Shown one piece after another: positions 1-8,685 of a stretch of 64,000 nucleotides of DNA. A program made the position numbers and the translations under genes. Position 1 is the first letter of the stretch, and every line of letters starts with the position of its first letter. The stretch is from HTCC2207 sp002685195. GTDB lineage: Bacteria > Pseudomonadota > Gammaproteobacteria > Pseudomonadales > Porticoccaceae. The DNA lies in contig CP179212.1 in the NCBI GenBank assembly GCA_051201675.1, positions 744,001 through 808,000 of the forward strand. Reading direction: 5' to 3'. The notes below the pieces were generated by a model that was given only the letters and a program-made list of their open reading frames with translations, was not told where the DNA came from and made no database searches.

Positions 1-582
1 AGAGGTCATCTCTTCCATTCCCGGGGGAGCCATAATTTCAACGCCCACAGGGGTTTGACTCATCTCAATTTCAATCTCTTTGTCGTTGAGCGCGCCTTCA
101 CGCAGTTTTTTGCGAAAAACTTGTCGCGTAGTTGAGCCGGCTTCTTCTTTGCCTTCTGATCCTCTGGCAGGGGGTAGAAGGGCGTCTAAAACACGCTCCT
201 CTGCAGCATCCATTGCCCGCTGCTCTACTTTTAACATCTCAGCTTCACGGCACTGTTTCACGGAGGTTTCCACCAAATCACGAATAATTGATTCCACGTC
301 TTTTCCAACGTAGCCCACCTCAGTAAATTTAGTAGCTTCAACTTTTACAAAAGGCGCATTGGCTAGCTTGGCTAGTCGTCGGGCAATTTCGGTCTTGCCA
401 ACACCAGTAGGTCCAATCATAAGAATATTTTTTGGCGTGACTTCATTGCGCATTTCGTTATCTAGTTGGGACCGACGCCATCTGTTCCTCAACGCAATGG
501 CAACAGCTCGTTTAGCATCATCTTGCCCAATAATGTGACGATTGAGTTCATGTACGATTTCTCGGGGAGTCATTTGAGACAT
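1..582 (-). CDS. hslU: HslU, ATPase subunit of the HslVU protease (partial, C-terminus off the window)
   Basis: AAA+ unfoldase that feeds unfolded proteins to the HslV peptidase in the cytoplasm. The first 194 codons are present. I translated the reverse strand and find the family N-terminus MSQMTPREIV, the Walker A loop GPTGVGKT at residues 57-64, and the sensor region KFTEVGYVGKDVESIIRDL just after it. The I-domain then begins, with charged helices around residues 110-190. The gene is truncated only by the window edge. Its ATG lies 2 bases after the hslV stop codon, so the two are almost certainly co-translated from one message. Identification is firm. Confidence 0.97.
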   Translation of the reverse strand, partial: MSQMTPREIVHELNRHIIGQDDAKRAVAIALRNRWRRSQLDNEMRNEVTPKNILMIGPTGVGKTEIARRLAKLANAPFVKVEATKFTEVGYVGKDVESIIRDLVETSVKQCREAEMLKVEQRAMDAAEERVLDALLPPARGSEGKEEAGSTTRQVFRKKLREGALNDKEIEIEMSQTPVGVEIMAPPGMEEMTS

Positions 583-584
583 AA

Positions 585-1130
585 TTAAACCTTAGAGTCT
601 AACTCTTCAATAGTTCTATTTTGATTGGTATAGATGCAGATATCGCCGGCAATTTTGAGTCCCTGCTCTACAATTGTTCGTGCATCCAATTCAGTATTTT
701 CCAAAAGCGCGCGAGCGGCAGACTGAGCGAAAGGTCCGCCTGAACCTATTGCTATAAGGTCGTCTTCAGGTTGAATGACATCACCGTTACCGGTAATGAT
801 TAGGGATGCCTCGCTATCTGCGACTGCAAGCAGGGCTTCCAGCTTGCGCAGCATCCGGTCAGTTCGCCAGTCTTTGGCCAACTCGACGGCTGCGCGAGTT
901 AAATTACCTTGGTGTTGCTCTAATTTTGCTTCAAAACGCTCAAAAAGAGTGAAGGCATCGGCGGTGCCGCCTGCAAAACCGGCGATGACTTGATCGTTGT
1001 GCAGACGACGGACCTTACGAGCGTTGCCTTTCATAATGGTGTTACCCAAGCTGACTTGGCCATCGCCACCAATAACGACTTTACCATTGCGCCGTACTGA
1101 AAGAATGGTTGTTCCACGATACTGTTCCAA
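585..1130 (-). CDS. hslV: HslV, peptidase subunit of the HslVU protease
   Basis: Threonine peptidase that forms the proteolytic double ring capped by HslU. The 181-residue product has the family signature TTILSVRRNGKV then GGDGQVSLGNT, and GFAGGTADAFTLFERFE near residue 52. The start is a TTG preceded by a strong GAGGAG ribosome site (about 1138-1143, read in reverse). Because of that start, the first catalytic-type Thr is residue 7, after the sequence MEQYRG. The enzyme would need Gly-Thr autoprocessing, as in other N-terminally extended HslV proteins, rather than simple Met removal. There is no alternative start codon between the TTG and that Thr. A sigma-32-like promoter lies just upstream. 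Confidence 0.97.
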   Translation of the reverse strand: MEQYRGTTILSVRRNGKVVIGGDGQVSLGNTIMKGNARKVRRLHNDQVIAGFAGGTADAFTLFERFEAKLEQHQGNLTRAAVELAKDWRTDRMLRKLEALLAVADSEASLIITGNGDVIQPEDDLIAIGSGGPFAQSAARALLENTELDARTIVEQGLKIAGDICIYTNQNRTIEELDSKV

Positions 1131-1159
1131 AGCTAAACTCCTCTTCTATTTAACCTATA

Positions 1160-1187
1160 AGATGGGGTCTATCCTAAGAATATCAAC
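1160..1187 (-). promoter_or_regulatory. Sigma-32 (heat-shock) promoter of hslVU
   Basis: Read on the minus strand, GTTGATA (1187-1181) and CCCCATCT (1167-1160) are separated by 13 bases. The sigma-32 consensus is CTTGAAA, 11-16 bases, CCCCATnT. Transcription would start roughly 23 bases before the hslV TTG. In Escherichia coli hslVU is a sigma-32 operon, which agrees with this placement. Confidence 0.75.
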
Positions 1188-1213
1188 ACTCTAGCCTTAA
1201 AAAATAGTATCGC

Positions 1214-2638
1214 TTAGAGATGCCCCTCTTTTTGTAAATCTTTTATACAAGCAAGGATACTATCCCGCAAGGTAGCTACGATGAAGTCCACCTGAGTACG
1301 ATCAATAATTAACGGAGGTGACATCACGTTAAGATTGATGATGGGGCGAACAATTAGACCCCGAGAATCAGCTTGATTTGATACCCACTTACCAATATCT
1401 AAATCCTCTGAAAATAGTTCCTTAGTTTCTTTGTTTTTTACAAACTCAACACAGGCCATTAAACCTACGCCTCTGACATCACCCACGATAGGGAGATCAG
1501 TCAATGTTTTCAGCTGCTCTTGAAAGTAAGGGCCGAGCTGTTGAACATGGGGCAATAATTTCTCACGCTCCATGATTTCAATATTTTTGAGCGCCGCAGC
1601 ACAGGCAACTGGATGCCCAGAATAAGTGTAACCATGAGTAAAGCAGCGACCATGGCCTAATTCACTGATGACATCATGAATCGCGCTTGAATAAATTGTT
1701 GCTCCCAGCGGTTGATAGCCTGATGTTAAGCCCTTGGCTGAACAAATAATGTCGGGTTGAAAATCAAACACTTCCTTGGAGGCAAACCAGTGTCCAAGCC
1801 GACCAAAGGCGGTGACGACTTCATCCGACACATACAAAACATCGTACTTTTGACATATTTTCCATGTGCCGTGATGATAACCTTTGGGTGGCACAATAAC
1901 GCCACCGGCACCAAAGATGGGCTCGGCAAAAAATGCAGCCACCTTATCAGCACCAATAGAGAGAATTTTGTTTTCTAATTCGGCTAATTTTGCAGCGAGA
2001 AATTCAGCTTCCGTAACATCTGCCTCCGCCCTATAAAAGTTGGGGCACGAAATATGATGAATAGTATCTTTAATGTAGTCGAATTCTGGGGGGTGATCCC
2101 CAGGCTTACCTCCGATAGACATTGCGGCATAGGTCGTACCATGATACGAATTTACCCTAGAGATAATGTGCTTTTTGTCGTGCTTACCTCGACAGTTCTG
2201 ATAGAAATGTATCAACCGATAAGCCGTATCAACGGCAGTAGATCCGCCACATGATAGAGCTACATGATTAAGGTCTCCGGGAGCTAACTCAGCTAATTTC
2301 GCAGACAGTTGGGCCGCGGGAACATTAGTCATGTCTACAAATGGGCTAGCATAGGCCATGTTGCGTACTTGATCGGCAATAGCCTCTGCCATCTCTTCTC
2401 TTCCAAGGCCGATGTTGGTGCACCACAGGCCACCAACAGCATCTAAATATCGATTACCATCACTATCATAAATATAGGCCTCATGGGCAGCAGCAATGGG
2501 TAGCGCGCCTTCCTCTGTGAATGCATCAAACACTTGGAAAGGGTGCAAAAAATGATCTTTGTCTTGCTGATTAATCAGCTCAGTATCAAATTGATCAAAA
2601 TAGGTCTGATCATGTGATGAGAACTTATTGTCACTCAT
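1214..2638 (-). CDS. Class III (omega) PLP-dependent aminotransferase, putrescine/GABA-pyruvate type
   Basis: A 474-residue fold-type I aminotransferase that would move an omega-amino group to pyruvate or 2-oxoglutarate in the cytoplasm. Visible family elements are the N-terminal DHFLHPFQVFDAF segment, the YDSDGNRYLDAVGGLWC strand, SCGGSTAVDTAYRL (cofactor phosphate), FFAEPIFGAGGVIVPPKGY, DEVVTAFGRLG and the PLP lysine in CSAKGLTSGYQPLGA. Length is normal. It lies 5.5 kb from a second class III aminotransferase paired with an aldehyde dehydrogenase, so a role in diamine or GABA catabolism is likely, but the substrate cannot be read from the sequence. It is transcribed divergently from the desaturase gene. 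Confidence 0.88.
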   Translation of the reverse strand: MSDNKFSSHDQTYFDQFDTELINQQDKDHFLHPFQVFDAFTEEGALPIAAAHEAYIYDSDGNRYLDAVGGLWCTNIGLGREEMAEAIADQVRNMAYASPFVDMTNVPAAQLSAKLAELAPGDLNHVALSCGGSTAVDTAYRLIHFYQNCRGKHDKKHIISRVNSYHGTTYAAMSIGGKPGDHPPEFDYIKDTIHHISCPNFYRAEADVTEAEFLAAKLAELENKILSIGADKVAAFFAEPIFGAGGVIVPPKGYHHGTWKICQKYDVLYVSDEVVTAFGRLGHWFASKEVFDFQPDIICSAKGLTSGYQPLGATIYSSAIHDVISELGHGRCFTHGYTYSGHPVACAAALKNIEIMEREKLLPHVQQLGPYFQEQLKTLTDLPIVGDVRGVGLMACVEFVKNKETKELFSEDLDIGKWVSNQADSRGLIVRPIINLNVMSPPLIIDRTQVDFIVATLRDSILACIKDLQKEGHL

Positions 2639-2917
2639 GAGGTAAATTTCCTAGTAGTAAGCTAACGGTTAAACAACAGGTTAACGTCCATGATTATTTA
2701 ACCCTTATACCCTAATGGTGTTAGCAACACTGTGGAGGCTGATTTTCTCGTAGAAATAGATGAGAAAATTGACCGATAAAGCACCCTACATAGACCAATA
2801 AAGAGTCCTTCCATGACCGTATTAGAGTCTGACTTAGCCAAAAATGTGAACTATACTGCTGGAAAGGGTTCAATACTCGCGATAATAAAAACAATAGCAG
2901 TAACGAGGGGCTTTTAA

Positions 2918-3847
2918 ATGACCGACCCAACAAGCTTAAACAGAATAGCCAGAGACCAGGCAAAACACTTAACTGGGCAGGTAGCTTGGCCAACGATATT
3001 GCTGGGTCTTGTGGTCTTCTCAGCTTACTGGGTAATTCCTTACTTAGTAGCATTTGTTAATTTTAGCTTGTGGTTTGCCATCCCTATAATGGTAGTGCTT
3101 ACCTATGCTGCTTACACCGTTTTGCACGAGTCAGTTCATGGATCAATTAGAGGTAAAAACAAATCTCTTCAGTGGTTGAACGATGGATTAGGGTACCTTT
3201 CTGGTACTATTTTACTCACTCCTCTTACCGTACATCGCCCTGAGCACTTAAGTCATCATGCTAATACAAATCATGGTGACCGTGACCCGGACCAGTATTC
3301 AGCAGGCATCGTTGGTTCACCAAGAGAGATATTTCGTTCGGTTTGGGATGGAGTAGCCACCCAATATCGATTTTATATGAGCACTCACTGGCAAAAGGCA
3401 CCGGCTCGTAGGAATGCCATGCTAATACTCGAAATATTTTTAGGTATTGGACTCCGTGTTCTACCATTTGTAGTTCTTTTCAGTACTAATAATCCAGAGC
3501 TAACATCAGGCTGGTGGCGACTTGTGGTGCTTTTTTTGGTGTCAGGTTTTCTTGGCGTCTATGTATTGGTATATCTATTTGCCTATATCGTCCATCGCCC
3601 TCATACAGAGACCGGACGGTACCGTGATACTTCAACCATTGTCATCAAAGGTCCTCTCTCAAAAGTTGTTACCTTGTTTTGGGGTTACCAGAACTATCAT
3701 TCTATTCACCATCTTTTCCCTAGCGTACCGTTCTTCCATTATCGTCGGCTGTTTGACGATATCAGCGGGATAATGGATGAGATGGGTGCGCCCATTTATC
3801 AGTTAACCTGGGCGGGATTACGGAAAATACGAGCGGCAGATTTGTAG
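2918..3847 (+). CDS. Membrane fatty-acid desaturase / carotenoid hydroxylase family protein
   Basis: A di-iron integral membrane oxygenase of 309 residues. Three histidine clusters are in the expected order: HESVH at about residue 70, HLSHH at about 110 and HSIHH at about 261. They are separated by hydrophobic stretches (residues 24-65 and 165-215). The last cluster sits in YQNYHSIHHLFPSVPFFHY, typical of bacterial desaturases and beta-carotene hydroxylase-like proteins. Candidate substrates are acyl lipids or carotenoids; the sequence does not decide. The ATG has a GAGGGG ribosome site. It stands alone between a divergent aminotransferase and a convergent DUF2459 gene. Confidence 0.85.
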   Translation: MTDPTSLNRIARDQAKHLTGQVAWPTILLGLVVFSAYWVIPYLVAFVNFSLWFAIPIMVVLTYAAYTVLHESVHGSIRGKNKSLQWLNDGLGYLSGTILLTPLTVHRPEHLSHHANTNHGDRDPDQYSAGIVGSPREIFRSVWDGVATQYRFYMSTHWQKAPARRNAMLILEIFLGIGLRVLPFVVLFSTNNPELTSGWWRLVVLFLVSGFLGVYVLVYLFAYIVHRPHTETGRYRDTSTIVIKGPLSKVVTLFWGYQNYHSIHHLFPSVPFFHYRRLFDDISGIMDEMGAPIYQLTWAGLRKIRAADL

Positions 3848-3851
3848 TTCA

Positions 3852-3870
3852 TAATTCCTTAGAGGAATTA
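3852..3870. terminator. Weak inverted repeat between convergent genes
   Basis: A 7-bp stem TAATTCC/GGAATTA with a 5-base loop lies in the 42-bp gap between the desaturase and the DUF2459 gene. It is AT-rich and lacks a run of T, so at best it is a weak bidirectional terminator. Confidence 0.3.
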
Positions 3871-3889
3871 CCCTCAAAAGAGTCGTAAC

Positions 3890-4447
3890 TTATCGTGCCA
3901 CAGTTTTACAGTGATTGCTCTTAACCCAATGCTCGACATAATTTGGCGAGAATGACCAGCGGGGATTCATCCTTAAACCAGCGACATTTAGTGCCCTTGC
4001 AGTCCAATGATTGCAGGTATTAAAAATGGTGTAAGTGCCATGAGCCTCAAAAAAAACCTCGCCATTATCCTTAACCCGCACCTCTGTCGTCTGGTCAGCG
4101 ATATCAAGTTTCAGGTACTCGCAGACAAAGTCCAATATAGCGTTCCTCTGCATAATGTCTAAATGAATTTCATAAAGCTTTCTTTTTTTTGGTATGTCAT
4201 CAGACACTTCATTTACACCCAGTATCCCCATAACAGCGGCTGTGGGTGTTAGGAGCGCTTTTACCCCCATCCATCTTGTCTGTTTAGAATTGCCGTAGTA
4301 TGCATAGTCACCCCAGCCTATCTGTAGCCAAGTAGCATCAGGAAAATAGGCTTCCAAGGCTGATACACGAGCATTCACCTCAGCACTAGGTAACAGTAGA
4401 TGGGTGTGTAGACCGTTATTAGTAAAGTAAAGGGAGGGCTCTTTCAT
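3890..4447 (-). CDS. DUF2459 / TIGR02117-like protein
   Basis: A 185-residue protein of unknown function. It matches my memory of the DUF2459 family: an N-terminal NNGLHTHLLLP strand, an IGWGDYAYY motif, a MGILGVNEV segment, and FNTCNHWTARALNVAG near the C-terminus. The conserved His, Cys and His residues suggest an NlpC/P60-like hydrolase fold, but this is inference. There is no obvious signal peptide from the ATG at 4447, whereas several family members carry a membrane anchor; an upstream start was not found. It is on the same strand as the MATE gene, 82 bases downstream of it. Confidence 0.75.
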   Translation of the reverse strand: MKEPSLYFTNNGLHTHLLLPSAEVNARVSALEAYFPDATWLQIGWGDYAYYGNSKQTRWMGVKALLTPTAAVMGILGVNEVSDDIPKKRKLYEIHLDIMQRNAILDFVCEYLKLDIADQTTEVRVKDNGEVFFEAHGTYTIFNTCNHWTARALNVAGLRMNPRWSFSPNYVEHWVKSNHCKTVAR

Positions 4448-4529
4448 GAACTGCTTATCTCCAGTAGCTACACATAAGACTTTCTAAGTTGTCGGTCATT
4501 GAACAACTTAATACTAACGTCCGAAAGTA

Positions 4530-5861
4530 TCAAACGCCAACTGAACGACGCAGTAACGGATAAAACAGTAGCAAAGCGATAGCTCGAGCAACAATATAAA
4601 TAATCATTGCACCCCAAAGGCCTTGAATGCCAAATTGATCTGTTAGCGCCCACCAAGCGATAAGATAAACTGCGAAAGCGAACACAGCGGCATCTCGCAT
4701 TTGCCGCGTAAAGGAAGCACCGATGAAAATGCCATCTAATTGAAAGGCTGCAAAAGAGAGCAAAACATAAAGTGCAGCTAAAGGGAGTAATGGATTGGCG
4801 GTAAGACGTACTGCACTTATATCAGTTAGTAGCATCACAGCCATATCACCCAGCATCATAATCACCAGTGCCAACAGGATGGCAGTGATTAGGGCCAAGA
4901 TAGTTGATCGTCGAACGGCGAGGTCAAAAATATCTCTGCGCTTTGCACCGATGGCATTGCCCACCAGAGCTTCCACTACAAAAGCATATCCATCAAGGAA
5001 GAACGCTGAGAATGCGATTAATTGCAGTAATATATGGTTACTAGCTAGTAGAGTGTCGCCAAACTTCGCACTCTGGTTAACAAAGAAAGCGAAGGAAAAC
5101 ACCAAAATCAGCGTTCGCAGCATAATGTCTATATTTGAAGATGCAGTTTTTAGCAGCGCAGACCAGTCCATAATTTTTGCCTTTGGCCAGAATTCATCGC
5201 TCAAACCCTTGCGCTCATTCAAAGTGTTGAACACCAATGATCCGGCGAACACTACGGTTGTCCATTCGGCGATAACAGTACCTAAGGCTATGCCACTGGC
5301 GCCCCAGCCCAAGATGCCGGCGAACCAGATATCTAATAGAATATTTAGGCCATTCAAAAACAGTTGAACGACTAACAGGGTTCTGCTCTTACCCAAGCCA
5401 ATTAAAAGTCCCATCAAGGCAAAGGTAGCCAGTGTGGCGGGGGCACCCCAGATGCGGATATTAAAATATTCTTTGGCAACAGTCTCAACTTGGGCGCTTC
5501 CATCTAGCAGAGAAAATGCAGCCAACTCGATGGGCCATTGGATCATAATTAAAGCCACACCAACACAGACTGCAATCAGTAGGGCTCTGCCGAGTACTGC
5601 TCTAACTTCTTGCTCATCTCCAGCGCCGGAAGCTTGGGCAGCAAAACCCGTAGTGCCCATTCTTAAAAAGCCAAAGCTCCAATAGACAAAAGAAAAAATC
5701 AACGCGCCAAAAGCGATAGCACCGAGGTCTTCGACATTGCCGACATTGCCGATGACAGCCGTATCTACAAGCCCCAATAATGGGACTGACGCATTAGCCA
5801 AAATGATCGGCCATGCTTTTTGCAAAAGATATCGATAACTGATGGAGTCGGGGATTTGCAT
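4530..5861 (-). CDS. MATE family efflux transporter, DinF-like
   Basis: A 443-residue inner-membrane protein with about twelve hydrophobic segments in two homologous halves. The DinF-branch features are ILANASVPLLGLVDTAVIG at residues 18-36 and FLRMGTTGFAAQASG at about 65-79. It would export cationic drugs or metabolites using a Na+ or H+ gradient. No regulator is adjacent, and the downstream DUF2459 gene may be co-transcribed. Length is normal. The family is clear; the substrate is unknown. Confidence 0.9.
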   Translation of the reverse strand: MQIPDSISYRYLLQKAWPIILANASVPLLGLVDTAVIGNVGNVEDLGAIAFGALIFSFVYWSFGFLRMGTTGFAAQASGAGDEQEVRAVLGRALLIAVCVGVALIMIQWPIELAAFSLLDGSAQVETVAKEYFNIRIWGAPATLATFALMGLLIGLGKSRTLLVVQLFLNGLNILLDIWFAGILGWGASGIALGTVIAEWTTVVFAGSLVFNTLNERKGLSDEFWPKAKIMDWSALLKTASSNIDIMLRTLILVFSFAFFVNQSAKFGDTLLASNHILLQLIAFSAFFLDGYAFVVEALVGNAIGAKRRDIFDLAVRRSTILALITAILLALVIMMLGDMAVMLLTDISAVRLTANPLLPLAALYVLLSFAAFQLDGIFIGASFTRQMRDAAVFAFAVYLIAWWALTDQFGIQGLWGAMIIYIVARAIALLLFYPLLRRSVGV

Positions 5862-5964
5862 TTATTTAAACTAATTCAATAGTGGCCTGTTAAAAGGGTG
5901 GGCGCTTGCACTTTGCCTACTCAGATTACAGGGTTTAAAGTAACTACGATAGCCTCAGATGGTA

Positions 5965-6921
5965 CTAGGTGCGCTTGCAACCTGGGAAGGTGCACAACAT
6001 TTCGAAAACCAAGTTGGCTGCCAACAGGGCGGTGTTCCCTGTTGTATCGTAGGGGGGTGAAACCTCCACTAGATCCGCGCCAACCATATTAAGCCCCCAG
6101 CAGCCCCGCACAATCTCAATGCCTTGGGTACTTGTTAACCCACCGGGCTCTGGAGTTCCTGTTCCCGGAGCCACTGAGGGGTCTAAACCGTCGATATCAA
6201 AAGAAAGATAAGCGGGAGTATCAGGACCAATCGTTGCTCTAATATCATCCATAAGTGGGGCAAGAGATTTGTACCAGCACTCTTCAGCTTGAATCACTCG
6301 AACGCCTTGGTTACTCGCCCAGTCAAAGTCCTCTGCTGAGTAGCCTGTGGTTCTGAGACCGATCTGGAACATTTTATTGCAATTCACTAATCCTTCTTCA
6401 ATAGCTCGTCTGAATACAGTGCCATGGGCTACTTTTTCCCCAAACATCATATCGTTAGTGTCAGCATGAGCATCAACATGAATAAGGGCCACAGGACCAT
6501 GTTTTTTTGCAATTGAGCGCAACAGAGGCAAGGTCATTGTGTGGTCGCCACCAAAAGAAACCGGTTTAGCGCCATGGCTAATGACATCGTCAGCAAACTT
6601 TTCAATGATGTCGATAGATTTGAGCAAATTAAAGGTATTTAAAGGCACATCCCCCACATCAGCGACCTGAAAAGAATCAAAAGGCGCAGCTTTCGTATAC
6701 ATGCCGTAAGGTCTAACCATCACCGATTCACAACGAATTTCGCGGGGGCCAAAGCGAGTGCCGCCGCGGTTACTGGTACCTATGTCCAGTGGAATTCCGA
6801 GCAGTGCAATATCTAGGTTTTCAGCATTTGCATGTACCGGCAGTCGAAACATGGATGCTATACCCGCAAAACGGGGCATCTCATTCCCACCTAGGGGCTG
6901 GTTAGTCTTTTTATTGCTCAT
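5965..6921 (-). CDS. gbuA: Guanidinobutyrase / agmatinase-family ureohydrolase
   Basis: A binuclear manganese ureohydrolase of 318 residues. The metal-binding motifs are GGDHTMTLP, HVDAHADTND and SFDIDGLDPSVAPGTGTPEPGG (in two parts). The N-terminus NQPLGGNEMPRFAGIASMF and the block GTSNRGGTRFGPREIR closely resemble Pseudomonas GbuA, which splits 4-guanidinobutyrate to GABA and urea. Agmatinase is the alternative. The divergent genes encode a succinate-semialdehyde-type dehydrogenase and an aminotransferase, exactly the enzymes needed to use GABA, which favours the guanidinobutyrase reading. The ATG is preceded by GGGAGAAC. Confidence 0.82.
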   Translation of the reverse strand: MSNKKTNQPLGGNEMPRFAGIASMFRLPVHANAENLDIALLGIPLDIGTSNRGGTRFGPREIRCESVMVRPYGMYTKAAPFDSFQVADVGDVPLNTFNLLKSIDIIEKFADDVISHGAKPVSFGGDHTMTLPLLRSIAKKHGPVALIHVDAHADTNDMMFGEKVAHGTVFRRAIEEGLVNCNKMFQIGLRTTGYSAEDFDWASNQGVRVIQAEECWYKSLAPLMDDIRATIGPDTPAYLSFDIDGLDPSVAPGTGTPEPGGLTSTQGIEIVRGCWGLNMVGADLVEVSPPYDTTGNTALLAANLVFEMLCTFPGCKRT

Positions 6922-7198
6922 GATTGTTCTCCCTCGGCCCAGCTTTTGAGCCTATATTGCTGTATCCGGACATCTTAAAACATTATGGGCCAAATCTCTA
7001 AATCCATTGGCATTGCGCTAGTACAGAGGTCTTAGATTAGATGCTTTGCCACGCTAGCAACCCTATACCTAAGCGGGGGTATTGCAAAGGCCATGAAAGT
7101 TAATTTATTTTAGCTAATATTCAGCTATGCTACTGCCGTGTGCAAAGGCACCCTAGATAGATACGTGTGACTAATACTGACAGATACCGGAAAAACTA
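6922..7198. other. Divergent promoter region with repeated TGCAAAGGC
   Basis: A 277-bp gap between the ureohydrolase and the aldehyde dehydrogenase. The 9-mer TGCAAAGGC occurs at 7083-7091 and again at 7141-7149, and a partial inverted copy (GCTTTGC) lies at 7043-7049. These could be regulator sites for coordinated control of the two divergent transcripts. No regulator gene is adjacent. Confidence 0.35.
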
Positions 7199-8662
7199 AT
7201 GACACTAAATTTAAAAGATAACGGCTTAATCACTCACCAAGCTCATATCAATGGAGTTTGGGTAGATGCTGATAACGGCGAGACCCTTGATGTGACTAAT
7301 CCAGCAACGGGGGAAGTGATTTCATCGGTGGTCAAATGTGGTACTGCTGAAACTCGACGAATGATCGAAGCAGCAGCTGTTGCGCAAAAATCATGGTCAG
7401 AAACCACAGCCAAGGAGCGAGCGGCACTATTGCGCCGGTGGTTTACGCTGATTATGGAAAACCAAGAAGATCTTGCTCAGATTTTAACTGCTGAGCAGGG
7501 CAAGCCTCTAGCTGAAGCTCGAGGCGAGATTGCCTATGGAGCCAATTATATTGAATGGTTTGGTGAAGAGTCCAAACGTGTTTATGGCGATACTATTCCG
7601 CAGCCATCCAATGACAAGCGAGTCATGGTTATTAAACAGCCGGTAGGGGTTGTGGCCTGTATCACACCTTGGAATTTCCCCAATGCGATGCTCACGCGAA
7701 AAATAGCTCCTGCAATCGCCGCGGGTTGCTCTGTTGTGGTTAAGCCCGCTAATGCCACACCCTTGTCGGCTTTAGCACTGATGGTGCTGGCTGAGCGTGC
7801 AGGGTTTCCGCCAGGGCTGATGAATATTCTCACTGGACGCACCTCAGAGATTGGTGCTGAGATCACCAGCAACCCGTTGGTCCGTAAGGTGACCTTTACA
7901 GGGTCAACCCCAGTGGGCAAGCAATTAATGGCAGAGTGTGCTGCGACTGTTAAACGCACGTCTATGGAGCTAGGGGGTAACGCACCCTTTATTGTCTTTG
8001 ATGACGCGGACATTGACTCCGCAGTAACTGGCGCCATGATTTCTAAGTACCGTAACGCCGGTCAAACCTGTGTTTGCTCCAACCGAATATTAGTGCAATC
8101 GTCTATAGCAGAAGAATTTACCACCAAGTTTACAGCGGCGGTTAAAGACTTGGCTATGGGCAATGGTGCAGAAGATGGAGTAGTGGTTGGGCCATTAATT
8201 GACCAAAAAGCGGCAGTAAGTGTCTGTGAGTTTATTGATGATGCTGTGACTAAGGGAGCGGTTGTACAAGCCGGTGGAGGAATGAGCGCACTAGGTGAAT
8301 GTTTTGTCGAGCCTACTATCTTGACCAATGTTTCCAGAGACATGCGTGTATTCTCTGAAGAAATTTTTGGCCCAGTGGCGCCGATATTTAGTTTTGACAC
8401 AGAAGAGCAGGCCATTGAGACGGCAAACGACACCGAGTTTGGTTTAGCAGCTTATTTCTATTCCAGAGATATCGGCCGTGTTTACCGAGTAGCTGAAAAG
8501 CTTGAATACGGCATCGTCGGTATTAACGAAGGTATTATTTCTAACGAAATGGCACCCTTTGGTGGTGTCAAAGAGTCCGGCGGTGGCCGTGAAGGATCAA
8601 AGTACGGCATGGACGATTATCTAGATATAAAATACATGTGTATTGGCGGTATTGACCAATAA
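7199..8662 (+). CDS. NAD(P)-dependent succinate-semialdehyde dehydrogenase (GabD-like)
   Basis: An aldehyde dehydrogenase of 487 residues that would oxidise succinate semialdehyde to succinate. Seen are the cofactor loop ITPWNFPNAMLTRK, FTGSTPVGKQLM, the general base in SMELGGNAPFIVFDDAD, and the catalytic Cys291 in NAGQTCVCSNRI, followed by EEIFGPVAPIF. The GQTCVCSNR context is typical of the GabD branch. The aminotransferase begins 23 bases downstream, so the pair is an operon. Together they can convert GABA to succinate. The exact aldehyde (succinate or glutarate semialdehyde) is not proven. Confidence 0.88.
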   Translation: MTLNLKDNGLITHQAHINGVWVDADNGETLDVTNPATGEVISSVVKCGTAETRRMIEAAAVAQKSWSETTAKERAALLRRWFTLIMENQEDLAQILTAEQGKPLAEARGEIAYGANYIEWFGEESKRVYGDTIPQPSNDKRVMVIKQPVGVVACITPWNFPNAMLTRKIAPAIAAGCSVVVKPANATPLSALALMVLAERAGFPPGLMNILTGRTSEIGAEITSNPLVRKVTFTGSTPVGKQLMAECAATVKRTSMELGGNAPFIVFDDADIDSAVTGAMISKYRNAGQTCVCSNRILVQSSIAEEFTTKFTAAVKDLAMGNGAEDGVVVGPLIDQKAAVSVCEFIDDAVTKGAVVQAGGGMSALGECFVEPTILTNVSRDMRVFSEEIFGPVAPIFSFDTEEQAIETANDTEFGLAAYFYSRDIGRVYRVAEKLEYGIVGINEGIISNEMAPFGGVKESGGGREGSKYGMDDYLDIKYMCIGGIDQ

Positions 8663-8685
8663 TAAAAAAACAACGGGAAACAATC

